DNA from: Bacteroidales bacterium
Lineage (GTDB): Bacteria; Bacteroidota; Bacteroidia; Bacteroidales; UBA932
DNA: 19,827 bases
NCBI GenBank assembly: GCA_017461285.1
Contig: JAFTYS010000045.1
Coordinates: 1-19,827 of the forward strand
Direction: 5' to 3'
Shown: piece after piece, positions 1 to 7,679 of the stretch
How positions within the stretch are numbered: position 1 is the stretch's first letter
Layout: each line of letters begins with the position of its first letter
Notes under the pieces: model-generated
The model's input: only the letters and a program-made list of their open reading frames with translations
What the model was told of the DNA's origin: nothing
Database searches by the model: none
Position numbers and translations under genes: made by a program

Positions 1-68
1 AAGAATCTGTATAGTCTCAATCTGTTTGGCTGATGTACCTGAAAATACAGACAAATACTCTTTTTCAT
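1..68 (-). CDS. GH57 alpha-amylase, N-terminal fragment
   Basis: The minus strand has an ATG at 68 that opens a frame running off the left edge (22 codons). The peptide starts MKKSICLYFQVHQP, which matches the start of Bacteroidetes GH57 alpha-amylases, including the HQP of the first conserved GH57 region. It begins 18 bases after the stop of the GT4 glycosyltransferase on the same strand, and GH57 is a known partner of that gene in Bacteroidetes glycogen clusters. Role by family: intracellular alpha-glucan hydrolase acting on glycogen or malto-oligosaccharides. Only the start is visible, so the catalytic residues cannot be checked. Confidence 0.72.
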   Translation of the reverse strand, partial: MKKSICLYFQVHQPNRLRLYRF

Positions 69-86
69 GATTATATGGTTTTATTT

Positions 87-1382
87 TTATTTCTTGTCAA
101 TTACTTCCTGATAAATACCTTTGATCTTAGCGGCAACATCGTTCCACTTGATGCTGTTCACCTCGTCATAACCGCAGCGTGCGGCGAGATTCGAGATGGC
201 AGGATACTGGAGAAGGCCGTAGATCGCGTCAGACATCGCATCCACATCCCAGAAGTCCACCTTGAGGGCATACTTGAGGATCTCTGCGCAGCCTGACTGC
301 TTCGAGATGATCGAAGGAACGTTTGTCTGCATTGCCTCGAGTGGCGAGATTCCGAACGGCTCCGAAATCGAAGGCATCACATAGACATCCGACAGGGCGA
401 ACATCTTGTGCACCTCCTTTCCGCGGAGGAAGCCGGTGAAGTGGAACCTGTCCGAGATGCCGAGGCGTGCGACGTGGCGGATACATCTGTTCAGCATGTC
501 GCCGCTTCCGGCCATCACGAAACGTACGTTCTTACACCTCTTGAGCACCTTTGCGGCAGCTTCGATGAAGTACTCAGGGCCTTTCTGGTAGGTGACGCGG
601 CCGAGGAAGGTAACCACCTTCTCCTTCACGTTCCTCTCGACCTCGAGCTTCTCGCGGCCTGTGAAGTCCACTGCATTGTGGACAGCGACCACCTTTTCAG
701 GCTCGATTCCGTAGCGGTTGATGCAGATGTTTCTTGTGAGCTCGCTCACAGCCATCACCTTGTCAGCCGCCATCATGCCCTTTGTCTCAAGATCCACCAC
801 GCGTGTGTCGACCTGGTCGTCGCTCGCGCGGTCGTATGATGTCGCATGCATATGGACTACGAGAGGCTTGCCGGTGAGCTGCTTTGCAGCGATACCTGCA
901 AGATATGTGAGCCAGTCATGTGCGTGGATCACATCGAACTGGTCCTTGTACTGCATGGCGATCGTAGCGCCTACCATAGCGTAGCGCGCAACTTCCTCCA
1001 TGAGGTTTGCGCCGTACTTGCCGGAGAACTTGTACTTCTGGCCGTACTGCACGCGGAAGCCCTTGATCTGCCTCTTGCGCTCTTCCTCAACCATTGTGGT
1101 GAAGTCGCGAGGGTCTACATAAGGGACCATGTTTGTGCCGATGTGCACGAACTGCACCTTTCCGAGGAACTCATCGACTGTTTCGCTTACGGTGTCGATT
1201 GCGACATCGCTGGCGTTGATGATCTTCACCGCGCTCTCATCCTCGTCGCCCGAAGCTGAAGGCATCACGAAAAGAACATCGACATCGTTGTAGGCAAGAC
1301 CTTTGGTCATACCGTAGCAGGCTGTTCCAAGTCCGCCTGCAATATGAGGAGGGAACTCCCATCCGAACATCAGAACTCTCAT
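87..1382 (-). CDS. GT4 glycosyltransferase, glycogen synthase-like
   Basis: A 431-residue GT-B fold glycosyltransferase of the GT4/glycogen synthase type. The N-terminal domain has the GGLGT glycine loop (16-20) and HAHDWLT (153-159). The C-terminal domain has GRVTYQKG (261-268) and EPFGISPLEAM, giving the paired glutamates E341/E349 of retaining GT4 enzymes. Role by family and context: addition of alpha-1,4-glucose to a glucan from a sugar nucleotide in the cytoplasm. Debranching enzyme lies 13 bases upstream and a GH57 amylase 18 bases downstream on the same strand. The start is supported by a strong AAGGAGG site 7 bases before the ATG. No glgC is seen, so the donor (ADP- or UDP-glucose) is unknown. 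A general GT4 role in another polysaccharide is possible but less likely given the neighbours. Confidence 0.9.
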   Translation of the reverse strand: MRVLMFGWEFPPHIAGGLGTACYGMTKGLAYNDVDVLFVMPSASGDEDESAVKIINASDVAIDTVSETVDEFLGKVQFVHIGTNMVPYVDPRDFTTMVEEERKRQIKGFRVQYGQKYKFSGKYGANLMEEVARYAMVGATIAMQYKDQFDVIHAHDWLTYLAGIAAKQLTGKPLVVHMHATSYDRASDDQVDTRVVDLETKGMMAADKVMAVSELTRNICINRYGIEPEKVVAVHNAVDFTGREKLEVERNVKEKVVTFLGRVTYQKGPEYFIEAAAKVLKRCKNVRFVMAGSGDMLNRCIRHVARLGISDRFHFTGFLRGKEVHKMFALSDVYVMPSISEPFGISPLEAMQTNVPSIISKQSGCAEILKYALKVDFWDVDAMSDAIYGLLQYPAISNLAARCGYDEVNSIKWNDVAAKIKGIYQEVIDKK

Positions 1383-1389
1383 TTCCTTT

Positions 1390-1396
1390 CCTCCTT
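1390..1396 (-). promoter_or_regulatory. Strong Shine-Dalgarno site of the GT4 gene
   Basis: AAGGAGG on the minus strand, 7 bases before the ATG at 1382, touching the TAA stop of the debranching gene (1396-1398). Good Shine-Dalgarno sites are uncommon in Bacteroidetes, so this one supports the chosen start and independent re-initiation just after the upstream stop. Confidence 0.7.
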
Positions 1397-3327
1397 TATT
1401 TCTTATACTGTTTCATAATATATGCGATACGCAGAAGCGCAGCCGTACTCATGGCCGATGAGATCGCGCCGTGCGGCTCGTGCGGAGGGTCTCCGTCGTA
1501 GAGCTCGGAGAATGCACCCACACCGTGCTTGCTGATGTCTTCGAAGAAGCCCTCCACAAGGTACTTCGCCCTTCCGTAGAACACATCGCCCATCATCCTG
1601 AAGCAGAGGTCGATGTATGGTGCGAGGAGCACAGGGAATGCGCAGCCCTGGTGGTATGCGAGGTCGCGGTCGATCTGCGAGCCTTCGTATACGCCTCTAT
1701 AGTTCTCGTTCCTAGGAGAGAGCGAACGGAGTCCTCTCTTGGTCACGAGCTCGTCGTTGATAGTCATCACCACTTCAGAAACCACCTCGTCGTCCACAGG
1801 ACAGTACTCGAGATAGATCGGGAAGAGGATGTTAGGACGTACTGCCTGGTCTACAGGACCGTTTCCTACATAATCCACGAGGTAGCCCCAGTCAGGTCTC
1901 CAGAAAGTAGGCTGGAAGTTCTCCTTCACGAGGTCGCGGACAGGTGCCCAGCGCTCCACGAAAGAGCTCTTCTTAGGACCGTACTTGTTCTCCATGTCGA
2001 TCGCGAAGCAGAGTGCGTTGTACCAGAATGCGTTTGTCTCGATCTGGTATCCCGCTCTTTCTGTAACAGGTCTTCCGTATACGTATGCGTTCATCCATGA
2101 GAGCGCCACGCCGTCCATCTGGGCCCAGAGGAGTCCGTTAGGATGCATGGTAACCTCACGACGCTGTCCCGGTGCATAGCTTTCGATGATGCCCTTGAGG
2201 ACTTCGCTGTATTTCTTCCATATCTGCTTTTCCTTTCCGCTGAAACGGATGTACTGCTGGAGGGTCTCGGTCAGTCTCAAAGGAGCCTCGACCTGGGTGG
2301 TCCTGCGGTAAAGCCTCTCCTGTTCATCGGCGATGAGGGTGTCGAGGATCTTCTCGAACTCGTCGCAGTCGCCGTTTGCAAAGAGGGTCAGGCCAGGGAG
2401 TGAGACGATCGTCTCACGGAGAAGGCCTGTCTCAAGCCATGAGAATCCGGCATTGATCTGTGCCCTGTCGCCGTTGTGGATCTTGAAGAGCTCGGCGTTG
2501 TGCCTGAGAAGGTCCACATAGTCCTCGATCTCTGGAGTCTTCTTGAGGATGTCTGTGAACTTCCTCTTGAGACCCTTAGGGTTGATCTCCGTGCATGATG
2601 CCGAGAACACCACCGATTCGCCCGGCTTGAGTTCCAATGTGAACGCGCCAGGTACGAGAAGGTCTTCCCTGCAGTCGAATCCGCGGCGGTACTCGTCAGA
2701 GTAGGTCACTCCGCTGTACCAGTAAGGCTGATGCTTGTAGGTCGCCTTTGCAGAGAGCTGGAGGTTCAGGTCAGGGAATCCGTTGTAGAGACGGAAGGAA
2801 ACTCCGCCTTCCACCTCGTCATAGCCTGTGTAAGCTTCAGAGTTCTGGCTTGTAAGGCTGTGGATGCTTCTGAAGGCGAGGAAAGGCTTGAGAACGAGGT
2901 TCACCTTTGAAGGGGCCTGCAGAAGTTCGTACTTGACAAGGACCTGATCATTGTCCGGAACCATCATGATGGTCTTGGTGAAGATGATTCCACCGACCTT
3001 GTAGGTCACTACCGGAACTGGGTTGGCATCGAAGTCTACGATGTACTTGTGTCCTCTTGGCTCGTAAGTGTCGCCGTAGCAGTGGATGCCGAGGTTGAAC
3101 TGCTTGCCACCGAGGACCAGACTCTCATCCAGCGCAGAAAGCAGCATGTACTTTCCGCCTCCCAGTCCTTGAACAGGGACAGCGAGCAGTCCGTGGTAGC
3201 GCCTTGTGTTGCAGGTCACGATGGACGTATTGCAGTAGGCACCGGTCTCGTTGGCTACGAGGAGCTCACGCTTGAGCGAGTACTCAAGGTTCACGAGTTC
3301 GGACTTGTTGAATTTAAGAAAAGCCAT
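1396..3327 (-). CDS. Glycogen debranching enzyme, GH133 amylo-alpha-1,6-glucosidase
   Basis: A 643-residue bacterial-type amylo-alpha-1,6-glucosidase. Residues about 1-230 form the N-terminal beta-sandwich (GDE_N type) with the family signature NTSIVTCNTRRYHGLL (about 33-48). The C-terminal half is the (alpha/alpha)6 catalytic domain, with AQMDGVALSWMNA, then ETNAFWYNAL, and near the end YDGDPPHEPHGAISSA, which resembles the family's conserved acidic segment. It removes alpha-1,6 branches of glycogen. The length is normal for the prokaryotic family. It is 21 bases downstream of the branching enzyme and 13 upstream of the GT4 gene, so it is very probably in one operon with both. No signal peptide is seen, so it is cytoplasmic. 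Confidence 0.93.
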   Translation of the reverse strand: MAFLKFNKSELVNLEYSLKRELLVANETGAYCNTSIVTCNTRRYHGLLAVPVQGLGGGKYMLLSALDESLVLGGKQFNLGIHCYGDTYEPRGHKYIVDFDANPVPVVTYKVGGIIFTKTIMMVPDNDQVLVKYELLQAPSKVNLVLKPFLAFRSIHSLTSQNSEAYTGYDEVEGGVSFRLYNGFPDLNLQLSAKATYKHQPYWYSGVTYSDEYRRGFDCREDLLVPGAFTLELKPGESVVFSASCTEINPKGLKRKFTDILKKTPEIEDYVDLLRHNAELFKIHNGDRAQINAGFSWLETGLLRETIVSLPGLTLFANGDCDEFEKILDTLIADEQERLYRRTTQVEAPLRLTETLQQYIRFSGKEKQIWKKYSEVLKGIIESYAPGQRREVTMHPNGLLWAQMDGVALSWMNAYVYGRPVTERAGYQIETNAFWYNALCFAIDMENKYGPKKSSFVERWAPVRDLVKENFQPTFWRPDWGYLVDYVGNGPVDQAVRPNILFPIYLEYCPVDDEVVSEVVMTINDELVTKRGLRSLSPRNENYRGVYEGSQIDRDLAYHQGCAFPVLLAPYIDLCFRMMGDVFYGRAKYLVEGFFEDISKHGVGAFSELYDGDPPHEPHGAISSAMSTAALLRIAYIMKQYKK

Positions 3328-3348
3328 AATGTGTAATATATCAGTTAA

Positions 3349-5364
3349 TTAATCTATTTTCTTCAATACGACTGCGCAGCGGCTCGGAAGGTAGAGCGAC
3401 AGGGAATCCTTGTATTTCCCGTTGCCGTTTTCGCTTCGCTCCGGCACACTGAAATGTTCCTCCCCGGTATTTAACCTGGAGAAACCGTCAAATTCGCTTT
3501 CGTCTGTATCAAGTACCGCCTCGTATTTTCCGGCCGGCGCCGCGAAGGCGTAATCGGCAAACGAAACGGTGGGGTTGAAATTGAGCGCAAAGATACAGTT
3601 TTTTCTTTTGAAAATCAGTATCTTTTTCTGTTCATCTTGCACAAAAAGTTCCGGTTTTTCATCAAGTATGCCTTCTGACTGCGCCAGATGTATCATCGCC
3701 TTGTCGAAATTGCGCAGATATCTGTACCTCAGGTAGTCTGGTTCGGCGAGCGACCACTGCCTCCTGGCATGCTTGTATGACCATCCGTTTCCTTCGCGAG
3801 GGAAGTCGATCCACTCCGGATGTCCGAACTCGTTGCCCATGAAGGTGAGGTAGCCGTTTCCGCATGTCGCCATCGTCACAAGACGGATCATCTTGTGGAG
3901 GGCGATGCCCCTGTCGACGATGTCGGACTGCGAGTCCTTGTTCATCGAGAAGTACATCTCCTTGTCCATGAGCCTGAAGGCGATCGTCTTGTCGCCTACC
4001 ATCGCCTGGTCGTGGCACTCGGCGTAGCTGATGGTCTTCTCGTCATCGCGCTTGTTGGTGAGCTGCCACCACATCTCTCCCATTCCCCACTGGTCGTCGG
4101 AGAGTTCCTTGATCCATTTGATCCAGTTGTCGGCGACGCCCATGCTCATGCGGAAGTCGAAGCCGACGCCGCCCTGCTCCAGAGGAGCGGCAAGGCCGGC
4201 CATTCCGCTGACGTCTTCAGCGATGGTGAAAGCGTCTTCGTTCATCTCGTGGATCAGGATGTTCGCCAAGGCAAGATATGCTATCGCATTGTCGTCGACT
4301 CCCTGGTTGAAGTAGTTCTCGTAGCCCACGAAGGCCTTTTCAAGGCCGTGGTCCCAGTAGAGCATGCTGGTCACTCCGTCGAAACGGAATCCGTCGATAT
4401 GGTATTCCTCCATCCAGTACTTACAGTTCGAAAGGAGGAAGTATTTGGTCTCGTCCTTGCCGTAGTCGAAGCATCTCGAGCCCCATGCAGGATGGTGACC
4501 CTGCCAGCCGTCGTAGAAGTAGAGGGTCTCCTTGCCGTCGAAGAGGCCGAGTCCTTCAGCCTCATTATCAACGGAATGTGAATGGACGATATCCATCACG
4601 ACAGCGATTCCGAGGCCGTGGGCGTCGTCCACGAGGGCCTTGAATTCCTCAGGCGTTCCGAAACGCGAGCTGAGGGCGTAGAAGTTCGCCACCTGGTAGC
4701 CGAAGGAGCCGTAGTAAGGATGCTCCTGGAGGGCCATGATCTGGAGGGTGTCATAGCCAAGGTCGGCCACCTTCGGAAGCACGTTCGTGCGGAATTCCTC
4801 GAAGGTTCCGACCTTCTCCTCTTCCGCAGCCATTCCGATATGGCACTCGTAGATCAGCGGATGAGGGCGCTTGCCCGGCTTCGCGTTCTTCCATTCGTAT
4901 TTCTCGAACGGATCCCAGACCTGCGCGCAGAAAGTCTTGGTCACAGGGTCCTGGACGGCTCTGGTCACATATGCCGGCAGCCTTTCGGCACCGCCGCCCT
5001 TCCACTCGATGTACAGTTTGTACAGAGTGCCGTGCTCCAGGAACATGGCAGGGAGGACGATCTCCCAGTTTCCGCCTCCGAGAGGCTTCAGAGCGTATGC
5101 TTCCGTCCTCTTCCAGTTGTTGAACTCACCGATCAGGTATATCTTGGTGGCGTTCGGAGCCCACTCGCGGAAGACCCAGTTGCCTCTTCCGTCGCGATGG
5201 AGGCCGTAGAACATGTGGTTGTTCATGCCTTTGCTCAGGGAGCCGTCGACAGACATCCTCTTCTTGAGGTCCATGATCATCTCATGTCTTCTGTCTATCA
5301 CGTCCTTGTAAGGAAGGAGCCACTCGTCGTGGTCATAAATCATTTTCTTCTTTTTTGCGCACAT
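3349..5364 (-). CDS. glgB: 1,4-alpha-glucan branching enzyme, GH13_8 (eukaryote-like)
   Basis: A 671-residue branching enzyme. CBM48-like N-terminal module at about 60-150 (REWAPNATKIYLIGEFNNW). GH13 barrel with region I DIVHSHS (258-264), region II GFRFDG with nucleophile D329, region III IAEDVSG with acid/base E383, and region IV YAECHDQ with D452. The all-beta C-terminal domain follows from about 575. The CHDQAMVGDKT segment and overall length fit GH13 subfamily 8 (eukaryotic and Bacteroidetes enzymes) better than the GH13_9 E. coli type; most relatives I know have ESHDQ where this has ECHDQ. It creates the alpha-1,6 branches of glycogen. First glycan gene of the minus-strand operon; 100 bases of repeat and AT-rich DNA separate it from xseB, with no clear Bacteroidetes promoter box seen there. 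Confidence 0.94.
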   Translation of the reverse strand: MCAKKKKMIYDHDEWLLPYKDVIDRRHEMIMDLKKRMSVDGSLSKGMNNHMFYGLHRDGRGNWVFREWAPNATKIYLIGEFNNWKRTEAYALKPLGGGNWEIVLPAMFLEHGTLYKLYIEWKGGGAERLPAYVTRAVQDPVTKTFCAQVWDPFEKYEWKNAKPGKRPHPLIYECHIGMAAEEEKVGTFEEFRTNVLPKVADLGYDTLQIMALQEHPYYGSFGYQVANFYALSSRFGTPEEFKALVDDAHGLGIAVVMDIVHSHSVDNEAEGLGLFDGKETLYFYDGWQGHHPAWGSRCFDYGKDETKYFLLSNCKYWMEEYHIDGFRFDGVTSMLYWDHGLEKAFVGYENYFNQGVDDNAIAYLALANILIHEMNEDAFTIAEDVSGMAGLAAPLEQGGVGFDFRMSMGVADNWIKWIKELSDDQWGMGEMWWQLTNKRDDEKTISYAECHDQAMVGDKTIAFRLMDKEMYFSMNKDSQSDIVDRGIALHKMIRLVTMATCGNGYLTFMGNEFGHPEWIDFPREGNGWSYKHARRQWSLAEPDYLRYRYLRNFDKAMIHLAQSEGILDEKPELFVQDEQKKILIFKRKNCIFALNFNPTVSFADYAFAAPAGKYEAVLDTDESEFDGFSRLNTGEEHFSVPERSENGNGKYKDSLSLYLPSRCAVVLKKID

Positions 5365-5394
5365 ATTCTGTTGTTTTAATTAACTATTTATTAA

Positions 5395-5480
5395 AGATCC
5401 TTCGCTCCGCTCAGGATGACAAGGGAGCTCAGGATGACAAGTGAGCCCAGGATGACAGGCGGGCTCAGGATGACAGGGAG
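5395..5480 (+). repeat. 18-bp tandem repeat (4 units) of the 'ctcaggatgaca' family
   Basis: After a 'gatccttcgctccg' lead-in, GCTCAGGATGACAAGGGA-like units start at 5409, 5427, 5445 and 5463, an exact period of 18. Read on the minus strand, the last unit codes the C-terminus (SLSS) and TGA stop of xseB (5465-5467). The same family appears with a 21-bp period at 15345-15415 and decayed at 11926-12240, so it is a dispersed intergenic repeat of this genome. Confidence 0.9.
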
Positions 5481-5653
5481 TCGAGATGCTCCCTGGCGCC
5501 GCGGAGGTAGGCCATGCAGGCCTCTATGAGCTCCTTGGAGCGCCTTATGTATCTGTCTATGTCGTCGATGCCCGTCTGAGGGTCTTCGACCTTCGCCGCT
5601 ATGGACTCGAGTTCCTCCACGGCTGCCTTATAATCAAACTTTTCCATACTCAT
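5465..5653 (-). CDS. xseB: Exodeoxyribonuclease VII small subunit
   Basis: A 62-residue protein, MSMEKFDYKAAVEELESIAA onward, with the two-helix XseB pattern (AAVEELESIAAKVEDP followed by IDRYIRRSKELIEAC). The small subunit binds the coiled coil of XseA to make exonuclease VII, which degrades single-stranded DNA in both directions. It lies downstream of xseA on the same strand but 190 bases away, the gap being a repeat array, which is unusual as these genes are normally close or overlapping. Its last codons and stop are inside another repeat array. An internal ATG at 5647 is an alternative start two codons later. Confidence 0.88.
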   Translation of the reverse strand: MSMEKFDYKAAVEELESIAAKVEDPQTGIDDIDRYIRRSKELIEACMAYLRGAREHLDSLSS

Positions 5654-5661
5654 TCCATAAG

Positions 5662-5682
5662 ATCCCCGATCGGGTCGGGGAT
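5662..5682. repeat. Short palindrome ATCCCCGA...TCGGGGAT
   Basis: Inverted arms 5662-5669 and 5675-5682 with a 5-base gap; the centre CCCGATCGGG is also palindromic. It resembles widespread 'gatccccgatcgggtcggggatgac' intergenic repeats and starts the array that follows. Confidence 0.7.
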
Positions 5683-5686
5683 GACG

Positions 5687-5866
5687 CTTGTCATTGCCGG
5701 ACGGTCGTCATGCCCGGACGGTCGTCATGCCCGGACGGTCGTCATTGCCGGGCGCTTGTCATTGCCGGACAGTCGTCATTGCCGGGCACTTGTCATTGCC
5801 GGACGGTCGCCATGCCAGGACGGTCGTCATTGCCGGATGGTCGTCATTGCCGGCTTGACCGGCAAT
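5687..5866. repeat. 17-bp tandem array, ten units, between xseA and xseB
   Basis: Ten units close to GTCGTCATTGCCGGACG run at an exact 17-base period from 5687 to 5856. The last unit continues into ATTGCCGG-CTTGA-CCGGCAAT (5846-5866), a perfect 8-bp hairpin. The array units look like repeated copies of the left half of that hairpin element. The right end overlaps the 3' end of xseA, whose stop TGA is 5844-5846. Confidence 0.93.
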
Positions 5867-6965
5867 CCTCCACCCTGCAGTCGAGGGTGCCGTCGGCGAA
5901 CATCACCGACAGCCGGTCTCCCTTCGTCCGGCCGGCCGCGCCTTTCATGACCCTGCCTTCCGCGTCCAGGGCCAGGGCGTAGCCACGGTCCAGGATGCGG
6001 CGCGGATCGGCCGACAGGATCCGCGTCTGAAGCACATTCAGTGCCGATTCCATCAGAGATATACGGCTGTTGAAAGCCAGTCTCATACGGGACATGTATG
6101 AAGACAGCCTGGCGTCTTCATCTTCGTATATATCGAGGAAATAGTCCGCGAGAGCAGTCGGCGTCTTCACGAACGCATGGGCCACCATATCGGCCACATG
6201 ATGGTCCTGGTCGTGGCCTATGGCCGTCAGGACCGGCAGCGGATACTGCGCGATCACGGCCGCCAGCTCATAGTCGTCGAAGCACGAAAGGTCGAGCTTC
6301 GAGCCTCCGCCCCTGAGGACAAGGACGGCGTCGAAGACCCTGCCGTCCTCCATCACCGCATCCAATGCGGCGATGACCGATGCAGGGCATCCCACGCCCT
6401 GCATCAGGGCCGGGAAAAGCACGGTCTCGAAACCGAAGCCGTAGGGGTTTTCGTGGAGATGGCGCATGAAGTCGCGGTAGCCGGCGGCGTCTTCGGCGGA
6501 AATCACCGCCAGACGATACGGCAGGGCAGGCATTTCAAGCCCTTCCTGCAGGTCCATGAGGCCTTCGCCGCGCAGGCGCTCGATGGTCTTCTGGCGCTCC
6601 AGTTCCTTAGCGCCCAGAGAGTATTCCGGATCTATGTCGTTTATTACCAGAGACAGGCCGTAGAGCTCGCTGTAATTCACCTGGACCTCCACGAGAACGA
6701 CCATGCCTTCGGATATCGGAGAGCCGGTCACGGACTCGAAGTAAGGTCCTATGAATCTGTACTTTGAGCTCCAGATGACAGCGCTGGTCCTGGCGACAAG
6801 ACCGGCCTCATCGCTCTGGGACAGCTCCAGATAACAATGGCCTCCGTGTCGTGCCTTTACGGCACTCACTTCGGCCCTTATCCATATCCGTTTCGGAAAA
6901 AGACATTCTATCCCCTTCTTCAGCTTCTGCTGCAGATCGAAAAGGTCAAATATTTCTTTTTCCAT
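5844..6965 (-). CDS. xseA: Exodeoxyribonuclease VII large subunit, short form
   Basis: A 373-residue XseA. N-terminal OB-fold (about 5-110, with WIRAEVSAVKARHGGHCYLEL), then the catalytic domain (about 115-275) with VLRGGGSKLDLSCF and TAIGHDQDHHVADMVA, hallmarks of the family. The coiled-coil region is short (about 280-330) and the protein is shorter than E. coli XseA (about 456). The C-terminal tail DPRRILDRGYALAL is the usual terminal segment, but the last residues (CRSSRQ) are coded by the repeat array, so an original end may have been replaced. First gene of the minus-strand run; a perfect -7 box lies 22-29 bases before its ATG. Confidence 0.92.
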   Translation of the reverse strand: MEKEIFDLFDLQQKLKKGIECLFPKRIWIRAEVSAVKARHGGHCYLELSQSDEAGLVARTSAVIWSSKYRFIGPYFESVTGSPISEGMVVLVEVQVNYSELYGLSLVINDIDPEYSLGAKELERQKTIERLRGEGLMDLQEGLEMPALPYRLAVISAEDAAGYRDFMRHLHENPYGFGFETVLFPALMQGVGCPASVIAALDAVMEDGRVFDAVLVLRGGGSKLDLSCFDDYELAAVIAQYPLPVLTAIGHDQDHHVADMVAHAFVKTPTALADYFLDIYEDEDARLSSYMSRMRLAFNSRISLMESALNVLQTRILSADPRRILDRGYALALDAEGRVMKGAAGRTKGDRLSVMFADGTLDCRVEDCRSSRQ

Positions 6966-6986
6966 ACGCTTTTCTCAATATTGCAA

Positions 6987-6994
6987 CAAATTTA
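6987..6994 (-). promoter_or_regulatory. Candidate -7 box for xseA
   Basis: Minus strand reads TAAATTTG, matching the Bacteroidetes -7 consensus TAnnTTTG, 21 bases before the xseA ATG at 6965. No clear -33 box was seen at 19-21 bases. It overlaps the -33 region of the divergent engB promoter. Confidence 0.45.
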
Positions 6995-7023
6995 GGAAAA
7001 AATCTTGAATTTTCATATCTTTG
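6991..7023 (+). promoter_or_regulatory. Promoter of engB (Bacteroidetes type)
   Basis: TATCTTTG (7016-7023) matches TAnnTTTG; TTTAGG (6991-6996) is a weak -33 element with 19 bases between. The engB ATG follows 26 bases later. The intergenic space (84 bases) is AT-rich and carries promoters for both directions. Confidence 0.6.
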
Positions 7024-7049
7024 CGCACGTTTTAAAGACCTGACGTTTT

Positions 7050-7655
7050 ATGAAGATCACAGAGGCCCTATTTTCCGGCAGCAGCACAAGGATCTCCGAG
7101 AAGCCGAAGCAGAAATTCCCTGAATTCGCCTTCATCGGAAGATCGAATGTAGGCAAGTCCTCCCTGATCAACATGCTCTGCAACAAGAAGAACCTGGCGA
7201 TGACCTCCAGCAAGCCCGGAAAGACCAGACTTGTGAACCATTTCCTCATAAACAGGCAGTGGTACCTTGTCGACCTCCCCGGCTACGGATATGCAAAGAT
7301 GTCAGCGACCGGAAAGCAGAAGCTCGAGCAGGTCATCAGAAACTACCTCAACTTCTCCGAAGAGATGGTGATGCTCTTCGTCCTGATCGACTGCCGCCAC
7401 GACATAGGCCAGGTCGACATGGACTTCCTTTTCGAGCTCGGACAGAGCCGGATACCTTTCGCCATCATCTTCACGAAGGGTGACAAGATGGGCCCGGTGG
7501 CCCTCCAGACCCAGATAGAGAAGATGAAGCAGCAGATACTCGAACATTGGGAAGAGCTTCCTCCGACATTCGTCAGCTCGTCAGAGAGCGGGCTCGGCAG
7601 GGAGGAGATCCTCGATTACATAGGCTCGGTGCTCGACAGTCTGGAACAAGAATGA
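7050..7655 (+). CDS. engB: Ribosome biogenesis GTPase EngB/YsxC
   Basis: A 201-residue TRAFAC GTPase of the EngB (YihA/YsxC) family, normal length. P-loop GRSNVGKSS at 30-38, switch region NLAMTSSKPGKTRLVN, G3 DLPGYGYAK, G4 TKGD, and a late SSSESG in the G5 position. It helps assemble the large ribosomal subunit in the cytoplasm. First gene of the plus-strand run; prs follows after 24 bases. ATG at 7050 gives the expected N-terminus and is the only sensible start. Confidence 0.96.
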   Translation: MKITEALFSGSSTRISEKPKQKFPEFAFIGRSNVGKSSLINMLCNKKNLAMTSSKPGKTRLVNHFLINRQWYLVDLPGYGYAKMSATGKQKLEQVIRNYLNFSEEMVMLFVLIDCRHDIGQVDMDFLFELGQSRIPFAIIFTKGDKMGPVALQTQIEKMKQQILEHWEELPPTFVSSSESGLGREEILDYIGSVLDSLEQE

Positions 7656-7679
7656 TAATGACCTTAAACCTTCAATACG

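Noticed and set aside
5687..5856. CRISPR array or replication-origin iterons
   Set aside because: Units of 17 bp abut directly, vary at fixed positions and lie in an operon of chromosomal genes; no Rep protein is present.
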